Shown: positions 1 to 5,536, counted from the first letter of the stretch. The stretch is 10,122 nt of DNA from an uncultured Clostridia bacterium (GCA_944377765.1 CALWFX010000068.1:1-10122); one strand, 5' to 3'. Program-made: numbers and translations. The notes: generated by a model from the letters alone, not told the origin.

Positions 1-119
1 ATGGAAACACCAATCCAATATGAAATATTAAACAGTTGCATTAAATGCATTGATAGAAAACAAATAAGCATTAACCCAGCAAAACTAATCAGTGACAACA
101 GGCACTTTTTTTCAATCAT
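1..119 (-). CDS. Partial small membrane protein (N-terminus only)
   Basis: An open frame starts at an ATG at 119-117 and runs off the left edge after 39 codons without a stop. It starts 29 bases after the nth stop and on the same strand. The product begins MIEKK and then has a hydrophobic stretch (about residues 6-26, rich in Leu, Ile, Phe and Met), which looks like an N-terminal membrane anchor or uncleaved signal; the visible part ends ...NISYWIGVS. A purine-rich AGAGAG lies 7 bases before the ATG and could serve as a weak ribosome binding site. There is no terminator between nth and this frame, so it may be the third gene of a lysS-nth operon. I do not recognise the family, and too little is visible to assign a function. 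The gene call rests on orientation, spacing and hydrophobic pattern only. Confidence 0.5.
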   Translation of the reverse strand, partial: MIEKKCLLSLISFAGLMLICFLSMHLMQLFNISYWIGVS

Positions 120-148
120 ATTGCATCTCTCTTTTATCTTATTTATTT

Positions 149-808
149 TTATTGCTTTAATTTAGTGTTTTTTCTATTTCCCATTTGGTAATCAACACAA
201 ATTTGTGAGAAAGGGCATCCTTCACATTCTGGTCTAAGAGCTTTGCACTTATATCTTCCAAAAAGAACCATTTGAAAATGAAGTTTAGACCAAGTATCTT
301 TTGGAAAAATCTTTTTAAGCGCTTCTTCACACTTATTTGGATCTTTTGTTTTCACCAGTCCCAGCCGGTTTGAAACCCTTAAAACATGTGTGTCAACCGC
401 AAAGGCATCTCCGCCAAATGCTTCTGCAATCATAACATTTGCAGTTTTTCTTCCAACACCTGCAAGTGAGCATAAATCGTCAAAATTTGAAGGAACTTCA
501 CCATTAAACCTTTCCAAAATATCTTTACTTGCCTTTTTAATTGCAACCGCCTTATTATGATAAAACCCACAAGAATGAATTTCATTTTCAATAACTTCAA
601 GTGACAAATTTGCAAAATCCTCAGGTTTATTATATCTTTTAAACATCTCGTTTGTCACTTGGTTAACTCGTTTATCTGTGCATTGGGCGGAAAGAATAAC
701 CGCAATCAAAAGTTCAAAAGGAGTTTTAAAATTAAGCTCACAATGCGGATTTGGAAACATCATGTCAAGCCCTGTTTGAATCAACTCTGCATTAATAGAT
801 TTCTTCAT
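149..808 (-). CDS. nth: Endonuclease III, DNA glycosylase/AP lyase
   Basis: This base-excision repair enzyme removes oxidised pyrimidines from DNA and nicks the abasic site by beta-elimination. The 219-residue product is full length for the family. The helix-hairpin-helix is LAGVGRKTANVM, with the lyase lysine at K121; the catalytic aspartate is D139 in VDTHVLRVSNRLG. A C-terminal [4Fe-4S] site is complete with spacing C-x6-C-x2-C-x5-C (C188, C195, C198, C204). These positions are one residue beyond those of E. coli Nth (K120, D138, C187-C203), so the enzyme should be active. The ATG at 808 is preceded by a strong AGGAGG (813-818). It lies 71 bases downstream of lysS on the same strand with no convincing promoter or terminator between, so the two are probably cotranscribed. 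Other glycosylases of the superfamily such as MutY are excluded by length and by the Lys/Asp pair. Confidence 0.96.
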   Translation of the reverse strand: MKKSINAELIQTGLDMMFPNPHCELNFKTPFELLIAVILSAQCTDKRVNQVTNEMFKRYNKPEDFANLSLEVIENEIHSCGFYHNKAVAIKKASKDILERFNGEVPSNFDDLCSLAGVGRKTANVMIAEAFGGDAFAVDTHVLRVSNRLGLVKTKDPNKCEEALKKIFPKDTWSKLHFQMVLFGRYKCKALRPECEGCPFSQICVDYQMGNRKNTKLKQ

Positions 809-812
809 ATTA

Positions 813-818
813 CCTCCT
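813..818 (-). promoter_or_regulatory. Ribosome binding site of nth
   Basis: A perfect AGGAGG read on the minus strand, 4 bases before the ATG at 808. It fixes the nth start. Confidence 0.85.
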
Positions 819-879
819 TTTGTGTATTGTTATTTTCTTATCATAAGTTTAAATCTAAACAAAAACTTATCACTTAATT

Positions 880-2337
880 TTATTTCATAAGTGGGAATAA
901 AACAACATCACGAATGTTTGGACAGTCGAAAATAAATTGCATAAATCTGTCAATTCCAAAACCTAAGCCAGAGATTGGTGGCATACCATGTTCCATAGCA
1001 AGAAGGAAATCTTCATCAACGTCCATTGTTTCCTCATCGCCAAGAGCCTTTTCTTCAAGTTGTTCTTCAAGGGTTTTTCTTTGAGTAATTGGGTCAACAA
1101 GTTCGCTATAAGCCTTAACAAGTTCTGCCCCGCCTGCAACAATTTGGAAAACATCAATAATTCTGTCATCATTATCATTGCGTCTTGCAAGTGGAATTAA
1201 AACTGCTGGATAGTTATATAAAACTGTTGGGTTAACAATATCAGCACGAATTTTTCTCTTGTAAATGTAGTCAACAAGAGTTCTAACAGTTTTGCATTCT
1301 TCAAGGTCAGAATAAGTGAAAAGTTTTTTGTCAACAACAATCTTTTTAAGTTCGTTAACATCTGTTATTGCAAGAAAATCACAGCCAAGAAGTTCTCTCA
1401 TTCTTGCAACATAGTCAATCTTTTCCCATTCGCAATCAAATTCAATTTCCATGCCTTGATAGTTAATTTTTGTTTTCCCAAGGCAAGATTTAAGCATATC
1501 AACAACCAACTTTTTAAAGAACTTCAAGTTATCTTCAAAATTCCAATATGAAGCATACCATTCAACTTGTGTGAACTCTTGAAGATGAGATGGGTCCATG
1601 CCTTCGTTGCGGAAATCTTTTCCAAGTTCAAAAACTCTGTCAATTCCACCGCCAATGCATTGTTTCAAATAGCACTCTGTGGCAATTCTTAAATTGCATT
1701 CAATGTCAAGTGCATTGTGATGTGTGAAGAAAGGTTTTGCACTTGCTCCAGAAACACTTGTTTGAAGGATTGGAGTTTCAACTTCAATAAAGCCATTGTC
1801 TTCCAAATATCTTCTAATGAAAGATACAATCTTGCTTCTTGTCAAGAAAATTTGTCTGCTCTCTTCATTTGTAACAAGGTCAAGATAACGTTGACGATAT
1901 TTAATTTCAGTGTCCTGCACCCCATGAAATTTTTCAGGAAGCGGTCTTAATGTTTTTGATAAAAGTGTAACCTTTTCTGCCTTAACAGTGATTTCTCCTG
2001 TTTGAGTTGCGTAAACTTCTCCTTCAACCCCAATAAAGTCGCCTATATCAATCATCTTTTTATAAAAATTATATGCTTCTTCGTCAAGTTCATTTCTGCC
2101 AACTGAAATTTGAATATGAGAATATATATCTCTTATTTGACAAAAGCCAAATTTACCCATAACACGACGAAAAGTCATGCGCCCAGCAATTTTAACATGT
2201 TCGCCAAGTTTTTCTCTTGCTTCTTCAATTGTGCAAGTCCTTTCAAATTTTTCTTTATATGGAATTTCACCCATTGCCTTTAAATCTGCAATTTTTTGAC
2301 GTCTTACATCAACTTCAGTATGTAAATTTTGTTCCAT
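880..2337 (-). CDS. lysS: Lysyl-tRNA synthetase, class II (divergent type)
   Basis: This cytoplasmic enzyme charges tRNA-Lys with lysine using ATP. The 485-residue product has an N-terminal OB-fold anticodon-binding domain (about 48-128) and a class II catalytic core: motif 1 around 182-191 (GFIEVETPIL), motif 2 around 234-261 with FRNEG at 242-246, and motif 3 around 456-482 with GLGFGIDR and a C-terminal RDVVLFPLMK. The segment HGVQDTEIKYRQRYLDL and THHNAL are typical of LysRS. It differs from the common bacterial form at several places: after FRNEG it has MDPSHLQEFTQVEWY instead of the usual ISxRHNPEFTMxE, and GAELVKAYSELVDP instead of GREIANAFSELNDP. From memory this pattern resembles LysRS of candidate-phylum bacteria. 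The ATG at 2337 has AGGAGA 7 bases upstream and a good promoter further up. AsnRS and AspRS are excluded by the LysRS-type motif 2 and C-terminus. Confidence 0.95.
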   Translation of the reverse strand: MEQNLHTEVDVRRQKIADLKAMGEIPYKEKFERTCTIEEAREKLGEHVKIAGRMTFRRVMGKFGFCQIRDIYSHIQISVGRNELDEEAYNFYKKMIDIGDFIGVEGEVYATQTGEITVKAEKVTLLSKTLRPLPEKFHGVQDTEIKYRQRYLDLVTNEESRQIFLTRSKIVSFIRRYLEDNGFIEVETPILQTSVSGASAKPFFTHHNALDIECNLRIATECYLKQCIGGGIDRVFELGKDFRNEGMDPSHLQEFTQVEWYASYWNFEDNLKFFKKLVVDMLKSCLGKTKINYQGMEIEFDCEWEKIDYVARMRELLGCDFLAITDVNELKKIVVDKKLFTYSDLEECKTVRTLVDYIYKRKIRADIVNPTVLYNYPAVLIPLARRNDNDDRIIDVFQIVAGGAELVKAYSELVDPITQRKTLEEQLEEKALGDEETMDVDEDFLLAMEHGMPPISGLGFGIDRFMQFIFDCPNIRDVVLFPLMK

Positions 2338-2344
2338 TTACCAA

Positions 2345-2350
2345 TCTCCT
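2345..2350 (-). promoter_or_regulatory. Ribosome binding site of lysS
   Basis: AGGAGA on the minus strand, 7 bases before the ATG at 2337. Confidence 0.8.
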
Positions 2351-2427
2351 ATTAAAAAATTTCCCATATATATGCCACCAAATTGTTAAATCCAGAACTT
2401 TCAGTAACATAAAATATAACTTAAATA

Positions 2428-2456
2428 AGATTACCATATTCCATGCTATTTGTCAA
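2428..2456 (-). promoter_or_regulatory. Sigma-70-type promoter for lysS-nth
   Basis: Read on the minus strand, a perfect -35 TTGACA (2451-2456) is followed after 17 bases by TAATCT (2428-2433), which is preceded by TGg, an extended -10 element. The -10 hexamer itself is poor, but a perfect -35 plus TGn compensates. The predicted transcript starts near 2421 and has a leader of about 84 bases. I see no T-box core or terminator in that leader. Confidence 0.6.
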
Positions 2457-2539
2457 TTAAAATAATTTATTAAACTAAAGTTTTACCATTAATTTAAAGT
2501 TTTTACTTTTTTGAACTTTATGAAAATTGTTTAAAAATC

Positions 2540-2593
2540 ATTTGGCTAAATTTTTGTAAAATGCTATTATAGGTATAGCCAAATTTTAGGCTA
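2540..2593. promoter_or_regulatory. Candidate operator: GGCTA boxes around DegV promoter
   Basis: ATTTGGCTA (2540-2548), overlapping the -35, is an exact inverted copy of TAGCCAAAT (2576-2584), which lies at the predicted transcription start. A third GGCTA (2589-2593) forms a second, imperfect 18-base palindrome with TAGCC at 2576-2580. Boxes at the -35 and at +1 are where a dimeric repressor would act. The second palindrome could alternatively form a weak hairpin at the 5' end of the transcript. The binding protein is unknown. Confidence 0.4.
2542..2570 (+). promoter_or_regulatory. Sigma-70-type promoter for DegV/reductase operon
   Basis: TTGGCT (2542-2547), a 17-base spacer, then TATTAT (2565-2570) preceded by TGc, an extended -10. 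Four of six -35 bases and five of six -10 bases match consensus. Transcription would start near 2577, giving a leader of about 58 bases. Confidence 0.7.
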
Positions 2594-2623
2594 AAAATAA
2601 AAAATTAAACATACAATATTTTT

Positions 2624-2629
2624 GGAGAT
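2624..2629 (+). promoter_or_regulatory. Ribosome binding site of DegV-family gene
   Basis: GGAGAT, 5 bases before the ATG at 2635. Confidence 0.75.
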
Positions 2630-2634
2630 AATAT

Positions 2635-3477
2635 ATGATTAAAATAATAGTTGATAGCACTGCATATTTAGATAGAAAATATGCAAAAGAACATGATATA
2701 ACTGTCATCCCGCTTAAAGTCCTTTACAGAGAACATGAGTTTGAAGAAGGTGCACCTGGCGAATTTGACGAATTTTTTGAAGATTTCACAAAAACAAAAA
2801 TTTTTCCAAAAACAAGCCAACCTTCAGTTGAACTTTTTGTTGAAAAATTCAATAATGCAATCAAAAATGGTGATGAAGTTATTGTTTTCACAATAAGTTC
2901 TTCTCTTTCTGGAACATATAACGCAGCGTGCCTTGCAAAAGAAAGTTGCATTGACCCAAGTCGTGTAACAGTTTATGACAGCAAAAATGCCTGCCAAACA
3001 ATTGCTGGATATGTTATGGATACAGTTGAAATGATTGATGAAGGCAAAAGCATTAAAGAAATTATTGACCATATTGAAAAAATTCAAAACACAAGCAAAG
3101 TTGCCTTTATTCCAGATAGTCTTGAATATCTTGCAAAAGGTGGAAGAATTGGAAAAGTAACCGCCACCCTTGGCACAATTTTACAACTTAAACCAATTTT
3201 AGGTTTTAAAAATGGAACTCTTGGTTGTGAAAAGAAAAGTTTAGGAATGCAAAGAGCAATCAATGATTTGATTGGTTCAATACCAGAAAAAATCAAAAGA
3301 CTTTTTATTATTCATGTTGCTAACACAAAATTTTTTGAACTTTTAAAGCAAAAAGTTAATGAATTTTTAAATAAAAGAAATCAAAAAGTGGAAATTTTGG
3401 AAAGTGAAGTTGGACCAGTTGTAGCCTCCCATGTGGGCCCTGCTGTTGGACTTAGTTGGACTGGTCTTGAAGCATAA
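2635..3477 (+). CDS. DegV family fatty-acid-binding protein (FakB-type)
   Basis: DegV/FakB proteins hold a single fatty acid in the cytoplasm and, where the kinase FakA is present, present it for phosphorylation to acyl-phosphate, feeding exogenous fatty acids into phospholipid synthesis. The 280-residue product has the normal family length. The visible family marks are VDSTAYL at 6-12, TSQPS at 60-64, SSSLSGTYNAA at 88-98, DSKNA at 115-119, YLAKGGRI at 165-172 with R171, and HVGPAVGL near the C-terminus with H266. The TS at 60-61, the Ser cluster at 88-92, R171 and H266 fall where FakB proteins bind the lipid carboxylate or contact FakA. No fakA gene is in the window. A FabG-like reductase follows after 22 bases, evidently in one operon. 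Membership of the family is firm; ligand and FakA partnership are inferred. Confidence 0.92.
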   Translation: MIKIIVDSTAYLDRKYAKEHDITVIPLKVLYREHEFEEGAPGEFDEFFEDFTKTKIFPKTSQPSVELFVEKFNNAIKNGDEVIVFTISSSLSGTYNAACLAKESCIDPSRVTVYDSKNACQTIAGYVMDTVEMIDEGKSIKEIIDHIEKIQNTSKVAFIPDSLEYLAKGGRIGKVTATLGTILQLKPILGFKNGTLGCEKKSLGMQRAINDLIGSIPEKIKRLFIIHVANTKFFELLKQKVNEFLNKRNQKVEILESEVGPVVASHVGPAVGLSWTGLEA

Positions 3478-3485
3478 TTTAAACA

Positions 3486-3492
3486 AAGGAGA
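3486..3492 (+). promoter_or_regulatory. Ribosome binding site deciding the reductase start
   Basis: AAGGAGA ends 7 bases before the ATG at 3500. The same frame stays open upstream to an ATG at 3431 inside the DegV gene, but that codon has no such site and the extra 23 residues do not belong to the fold. Confidence 0.8.
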
Positions 3493-3499
3493 TAAATTT

Positions 3500-4234
3500 A
3501 TGATTAAAAAAACTGTAATAATTACCGGAGCATCTGGCGATATTGGAAAAGAAATTGCATATAAATTTGCAAAAGAAAACTATAACCTTGCACTTTGTTC
3601 CAATGTTCACAATGTTGAATATGACGACGACTTAAAAGAAAAATATGACATTGAAATAAAAAATTATAAAATGGACATAAGTGATTATGCCCAAGTTGAA
3701 AATGTATTCAACAAAATTTTTGCAGATTTCAAAAGTGTTGATGTGCTTATTTGCAATGCTGGAAAAAGCGAAAAAAGAAAACTTATCATGGATGTTAGAA
3801 ACGAAGAGATTGACGATATAATTGACACTAACCTTAAAGGCACAATTGCCTGCACCCGCGAATTTGTTAAACATGTTATGGGAAAACCTGCAAAAATTAT
3901 TTTAATGAGTTCGTTTGTAGCAAACTATGGATGTGCCTGTGAAAGTGTTTACAGCGCAAGCAAAAGTGGACTTATTGGCTTTATGAAATCACTTGCAAAC
4001 GAACTTGGAAATTTTGAAATTACAGTTAATGCTGTTTGCCCTGGCTTTATTGATACCAAAATGAATAACAACTTAACAAGTGCCGAAAAGGAAGATATTG
4101 AAAGTATGACCCCACTTCAACGCCTTGGCACAACAACTGATGTGGCAGAAAGTGTTTATTTTCTTGCAAGTGATGGCGGGAACTTCATCACAGGTCAAAG
4201 CATCAATGTTGATGGCGGATACATTCCACTTTAA
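3500..4234 (+). CDS. FabG-like short-chain reductase, possibly EF-P 5-aminopentanone reductase
   Basis: This is a 244-residue classical short-chain dehydrogenase/reductase, expected to be NAD(P)H-dependent and cytoplasmic. It has the nucleotide-binding TGASGDIG at 9-16, NAG at 86-88, N111, S138 and the YSASK pair Y151/K155, so the catalytic tetrad is complete. PGFIDTKM (181-188) and a C-terminal NVDGG (237-241) are as in FabG. Two readings are possible. One is 3-oxoacyl-ACP reductase, which suits the fatty-acid-binding neighbour upstream. The other is a YmfI-type EF-P 5-aminopentanone reductase: the stretch CACESVYSASK before and around the catalytic Tyr resembles what I remember of that Firmicutes subgroup (GASCEVxYS). 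The start at 3500 is set by the AAGGAGA; the gene begins 22 bases after the DegV stop and is followed by a terminator. The SDR class is certain, the substrate is not. Confidence 0.9.
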   Translation: MIKKTVIITGASGDIGKEIAYKFAKENYNLALCSNVHNVEYDDDLKEKYDIEIKNYKMDISDYAQVENVFNKIFADFKSVDVLICNAGKSEKRKLIMDVRNEEIDDIIDTNLKGTIACTREFVKHVMGKPAKIILMSSFVANYGCACESVYSASKSGLIGFMKSLANELGNFEITVNAVCPGFIDTKMNNNLTSAEKEDIESMTPLQRLGTTTDVAESVYFLASDGGNFITGQSINVDGGYIPL

Positions 4235-4278
4235 TTTTAAATATTTTCAATTTGGTTAATAAAATATACGAACACAAT

Positions 4279-4323
4279 ATATGGTGTATTATGTTATGCG
4301 TAATACACTATATTTTATTATTT
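4279..4323 (+). terminator. Intrinsic terminator of DegV/reductase operon
   Basis: A hairpin of 13 pairs including one G-T (4279-4291 with 4301-4313), with an 8-pair core GTGTATTA/TAATACAC and a loop that can close further, is followed by TTTTATTATTT. It lies 44 bases after the reductase stop. Little T-run is present in the opposite direction. Confidence 0.75.
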
Positions 4324-4364
4324 AATCAAATAAAATAACTCTCTTTTAATGTTAACTAAAATAA

Positions 4365-4394
4365 AAAAAATACGCATTAAATAGCGTATTTTTT
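4365..4394 (-). terminator. Intrinsic terminator of rplJ-rplL operon
   Basis: Perfect 11-base-pair stem (4365-4375 with 4384-4394) around an 8-base loop, GC-rich at the loop side (ACGC/GCGT), 38 bases past the rplL stop. Read on the minus strand it ends in a run of eight T. Because the other arm is also a T-run, it can act in both directions and would back up the upstream terminator for the plus-strand operon. Confidence 0.85.
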
Positions 4395-4432
4395 GAAACA
4401 CAAAATTTTAATTAAGTTTAAATATTCTTAAA

Positions 4433-4810
4433 TTACTGTAATTCAACAACAGCGCCAGCTTCTTTAAATTTAGCTTCCATTTCTTTTGCTTCATTTGTAG
4501 AAACATTTTCTTTAACCATTTTTGGAGCACCATCAACAAGAGCTTTTGCTTCAGAAAGTCCAAGACCTGTGATTTCTCTAACAACTTTGATAACTGCAAT
4601 TTTGTTTGCACCAACTTCTTTCAAGAATACATTAAATTCTGTCTTTTCTTCAGCAGCTGGAGCAGCAGCGCCTGCAGCTGGAGCAGCAGCAACTGCAACA
4701 GGAGCAGCAGCAGAAACTCCAAATTCTTCTTCTAATGCTTTAACAAGGTCAGCAACTTCAACAATAGTTAATTTTTTAACTTCTTCAACAAGATTTTTAA
4801 TATCAGCCAT
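4433..4810 (-). CDS. rplL: 50S ribosomal protein L7/L12
   Basis: L7/L12 forms the flexible ribosomal stalk, binds L10 as dimers, and recruits and stimulates the GTPase translation factors. The 125-residue product is standard length. The N-terminal dimerisation/L10-binding helices span about 1-30, the Ala/Pro hinge about 31-55, and the globular factor-binding domain about 56-125 with KIAVIKVVREITGLGLSEAK and LVDGAPKMVKE. The hinge is three heptapeptide units (AAAPVAV, AAAPAAG, AAAPAAE at 34-54). AGGAGA (4819-4824) sits 8 bases before the ATG. It follows rplJ by 43 bases and is the last gene before the terminator; the usual downstream rpoB is absent. Confidence 0.98.
   Translation of the reverse strand: MADIKNLVEEVKKLTIVEVADLVKALEEEFGVSAAAPVAVAAAPAAGAAAPAAEEKTEFNVFLKEVGANKIAVIKVVREITGLGLSEAKALVDGAPKMVKENVSTNEAKEMEAKFKEAGAVVELQ
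4649..4711 (-). repeat. Three 21-bp units encoding the L7/L12 hinge
   Basis: Three tandem 21-base units encode the heptapeptides AAAPVAV, AAAPAAG and AAAPAAE. The first two plus-strand copies share a 17-base identical core (4653-4669 and 4674-4690); the third (4695-4711) differs at two bases. This is an in-frame coding repeat, not a mobile element. Confidence 0.85.
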
Positions 4811-4818
4811 TTTATTAA

Positions 4819-4824
4819 TCTCCT
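4819..4824 (-). promoter_or_regulatory. Ribosome binding site of rplL
   Basis: AGGAGA on the minus strand, 8 bases before the ATG at 4810. It is much stronger than the rplJ site, which fits the fact that several L7/L12 copies are needed per L10. Confidence 0.8.
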
Positions 4825-4853
4825 TTTTAAAATAATTTGTTATGCGACTTTAT

Positions 4854-5369
4854 TTATTTGGTTGCAATCGCATTTAAAGCAACCACAAGCCCACGAGTTG
4901 GAGCCTGAAGAACTCTGCACAAACTTGTAATTGGATTGTTCAAAGTTCCAAGTAACTTTGCAATAAGTTCTTCCTTTGATGGAAGTTTTGCAAGTGCTTC
5001 GATGTCTTGTGCGGAAACGCAAACACCATTTAAAATTCCAAATTTGATAGCCATTTTTTTGGTATTTGAAATTGTATCGCAAACAATTTTTGCTGGTGCA
5101 ACTTCATCTTCATAACCAATTGCAACGGCAGTGGTGCCTTCAAAGTAATTTGCAGAACACTCAATACCAAGGTCAGAAAGTGCTTTCAACATCAAGCGGT
5201 TTTTGTATACTTTATATTCACAACCGTTCTCACGAAATTTGCGACGCATTGCTGTGTCTTCTTCAACAGTGAGACCACGATAGTCAACAAAAGCGAGAGT
5301 TTTTGCCTTAGAAAATTTTTCTTTAATTTCTTCAACAAGTTGTTTTTTTGCCTCAAAATTAGCACTCAT
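4854..5369 (-). CDS. rplJ: 50S ribosomal protein L10
   Basis: L10 anchors the L7/L12 dimers to 23S rRNA at the base of the stalk and is usually the autoregulator of its own operon. Counting from the ATG at 5369 the product has 171 residues, normal for the family. Recognisable segments are MSANFEAKKQLVEEIKEKF at the start, VDYRGLTVEE (28-37), VYKNRLMLKAL (54-64), FEGTTAVAIGYED (76-88), LAKLPSKEELIAKLLG (126-141) and a C-terminal helix that binds L7/L12. An in-frame ATG four codons upstream (5381) is only one base from the AAAAGGA purine stretch and cannot use it; the 5369 ATG lies 11 bases downstream of GGA, long but workable, and gives the family N-terminus. Transcription starts from its own promoter and passes through an L10 leader and attenuator. 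rplK and rplA are not upstream; truA is. Confidence 0.95.
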   Translation of the reverse strand: MSANFEAKKQLVEEIKEKFSKAKTLAFVDYRGLTVEEDTAMRRKFRENGCEYKVYKNRLMLKALSDLGIECSANYFEGTTAVAIGYEDEVAPAKIVCDTISNTKKMAIKFGILNGVCVSAQDIEALAKLPSKEELIAKLLGTLNNPITSLCRVLQAPTRGLVVALNAIATK

Positions 5370-5410
5370 GTTCTTTAACATCCTTTTAATCTAAATTTTG
5401 TGTTTCTATA

Positions 5411-5536
5411 TAAAAAATCTCTGTAACCACGGAAAAGGCACAGAGAAAAATAATTCATCTATTCGTCTTTTCCTCGGCAAGCACGACAAAATCGTTTACG
5501 CATAAAGCACTTGCGGTCTATGGAAGATTTTTTACA
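5411..5536 (-). ncRNA. Ribosomal L10 leader with transcription attenuator
   Basis: The untranslated RNA ahead of rplJ can form three elements. An L10-leader-like stem pairs GCAAGUGC (5514-5507) with GUGCUUGC (5484-5477), 8 pairs including two wobbles. An antiterminator pairs GCCGAGGAAAAG (5478-5467) with CUUUUCCGUGGU (5437-5426), 11 pairs including two wobbles around one A/G mismatch. The terminator hairpin is at 5418-5446. The antiterminator shares 5426-5437 with the terminator region and 5477-5478 with the L10-leader stem, so L10 binding would be expected to free the terminator and switch the operon off. Attenuation by L10 is known for Bacillus subtilis rplJL; its use here is inferred from these pairings. 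The distal part of the leader was not modelled. Confidence 0.75.
5412..5446 (-). terminator. Attenuator terminator in rplJ leader
   Basis: Read on the minus strand, TCTCTGT (5446-5440) pairs with ACAGAGA (5424-5418), 7 base pairs, followed directly by TTTTTT (5417-5412). It lies in the untranslated leader about 40 bases before the rplJ start, so it must be conditional for the operon to be expressed. Confidence 0.75.

Larger units (their letters stand above)
2338..2634. other. Divergent intergenic region lysS / DegV gene
   Basis: These 297 bases separate two divergent transcription units and contain no coding frame that I can support. From left to right they hold the lysS ribosome binding site, the lysS promoter (2428-2456), two AAAGTTTT-containing direct repeats (TAAAGTTTTAC at 2476-2486, TAAAGTTTTTAC at 2495-2506) with an inverted AACTTTA at 2514-2520, then the DegV promoter with its GGCTA boxes (2540-2593), and the DegV ribosome binding site. 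Confidence 0.7.

Noticed and set aside
1..165. Plus-strand open frame beginning with ATG at base 1 (54 codons, hydrophobic C-terminal end)
   Set aside because: It overlaps the end of nth, has no visible upstream context, and the hydrophobic end is translated from an AT-rich stretch. The minus-strand frame fits the operon direction better.
843..870. 8-bp inverted repeat ATAAGTTT/AAACTTAT between lysS and nth as a terminator
   Set aside because: The stem is almost all A-T and no T-run follows it on the minus strand. It is unlikely to terminate, and lysS and nth look cotranscribed.
1717..1950. Plus-strand open frame antisense to lysS
   Set aside because: It is the complement of a well-conserved gene, has Cys/Asn-rich unstructured composition and no matching ribosome binding site or family feature. 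The other antisense frames in lysS, the DegV gene, rplL and the decarboxylase were rejected for the same reason.
2338..2427. T-box riboswitch upstream of lysS
   Set aside because: The predicted leader is only about 84 bases, lacks the conserved T-box core and has no terminator. A GGTGGCA at about 2375 is not enough.
3431..3499. Longer reductase start at 3431 inside the DegV gene
   Set aside because: No ribosome binding site, an N-terminal extension unlike the SDR fold, and a strong AAGGAGA placed correctly for the ATG at 3500.
4569..4835. Ala-rich plus-strand frame across the rplL hinge
   Set aside because: It is a product of the GCAGCA/GCTGCT repeat, which gives an open Ala-rich frame on both strands. 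The minus strand encodes an unmistakable L7/L12.
5370..5381. rplJ start at the ATG at 5381
   Set aside because: The only purine-rich site (AAAAGGA) abuts this ATG, leaving no spacing, and family proteins start at MSAN-type residues, matching the ATG at 5369.
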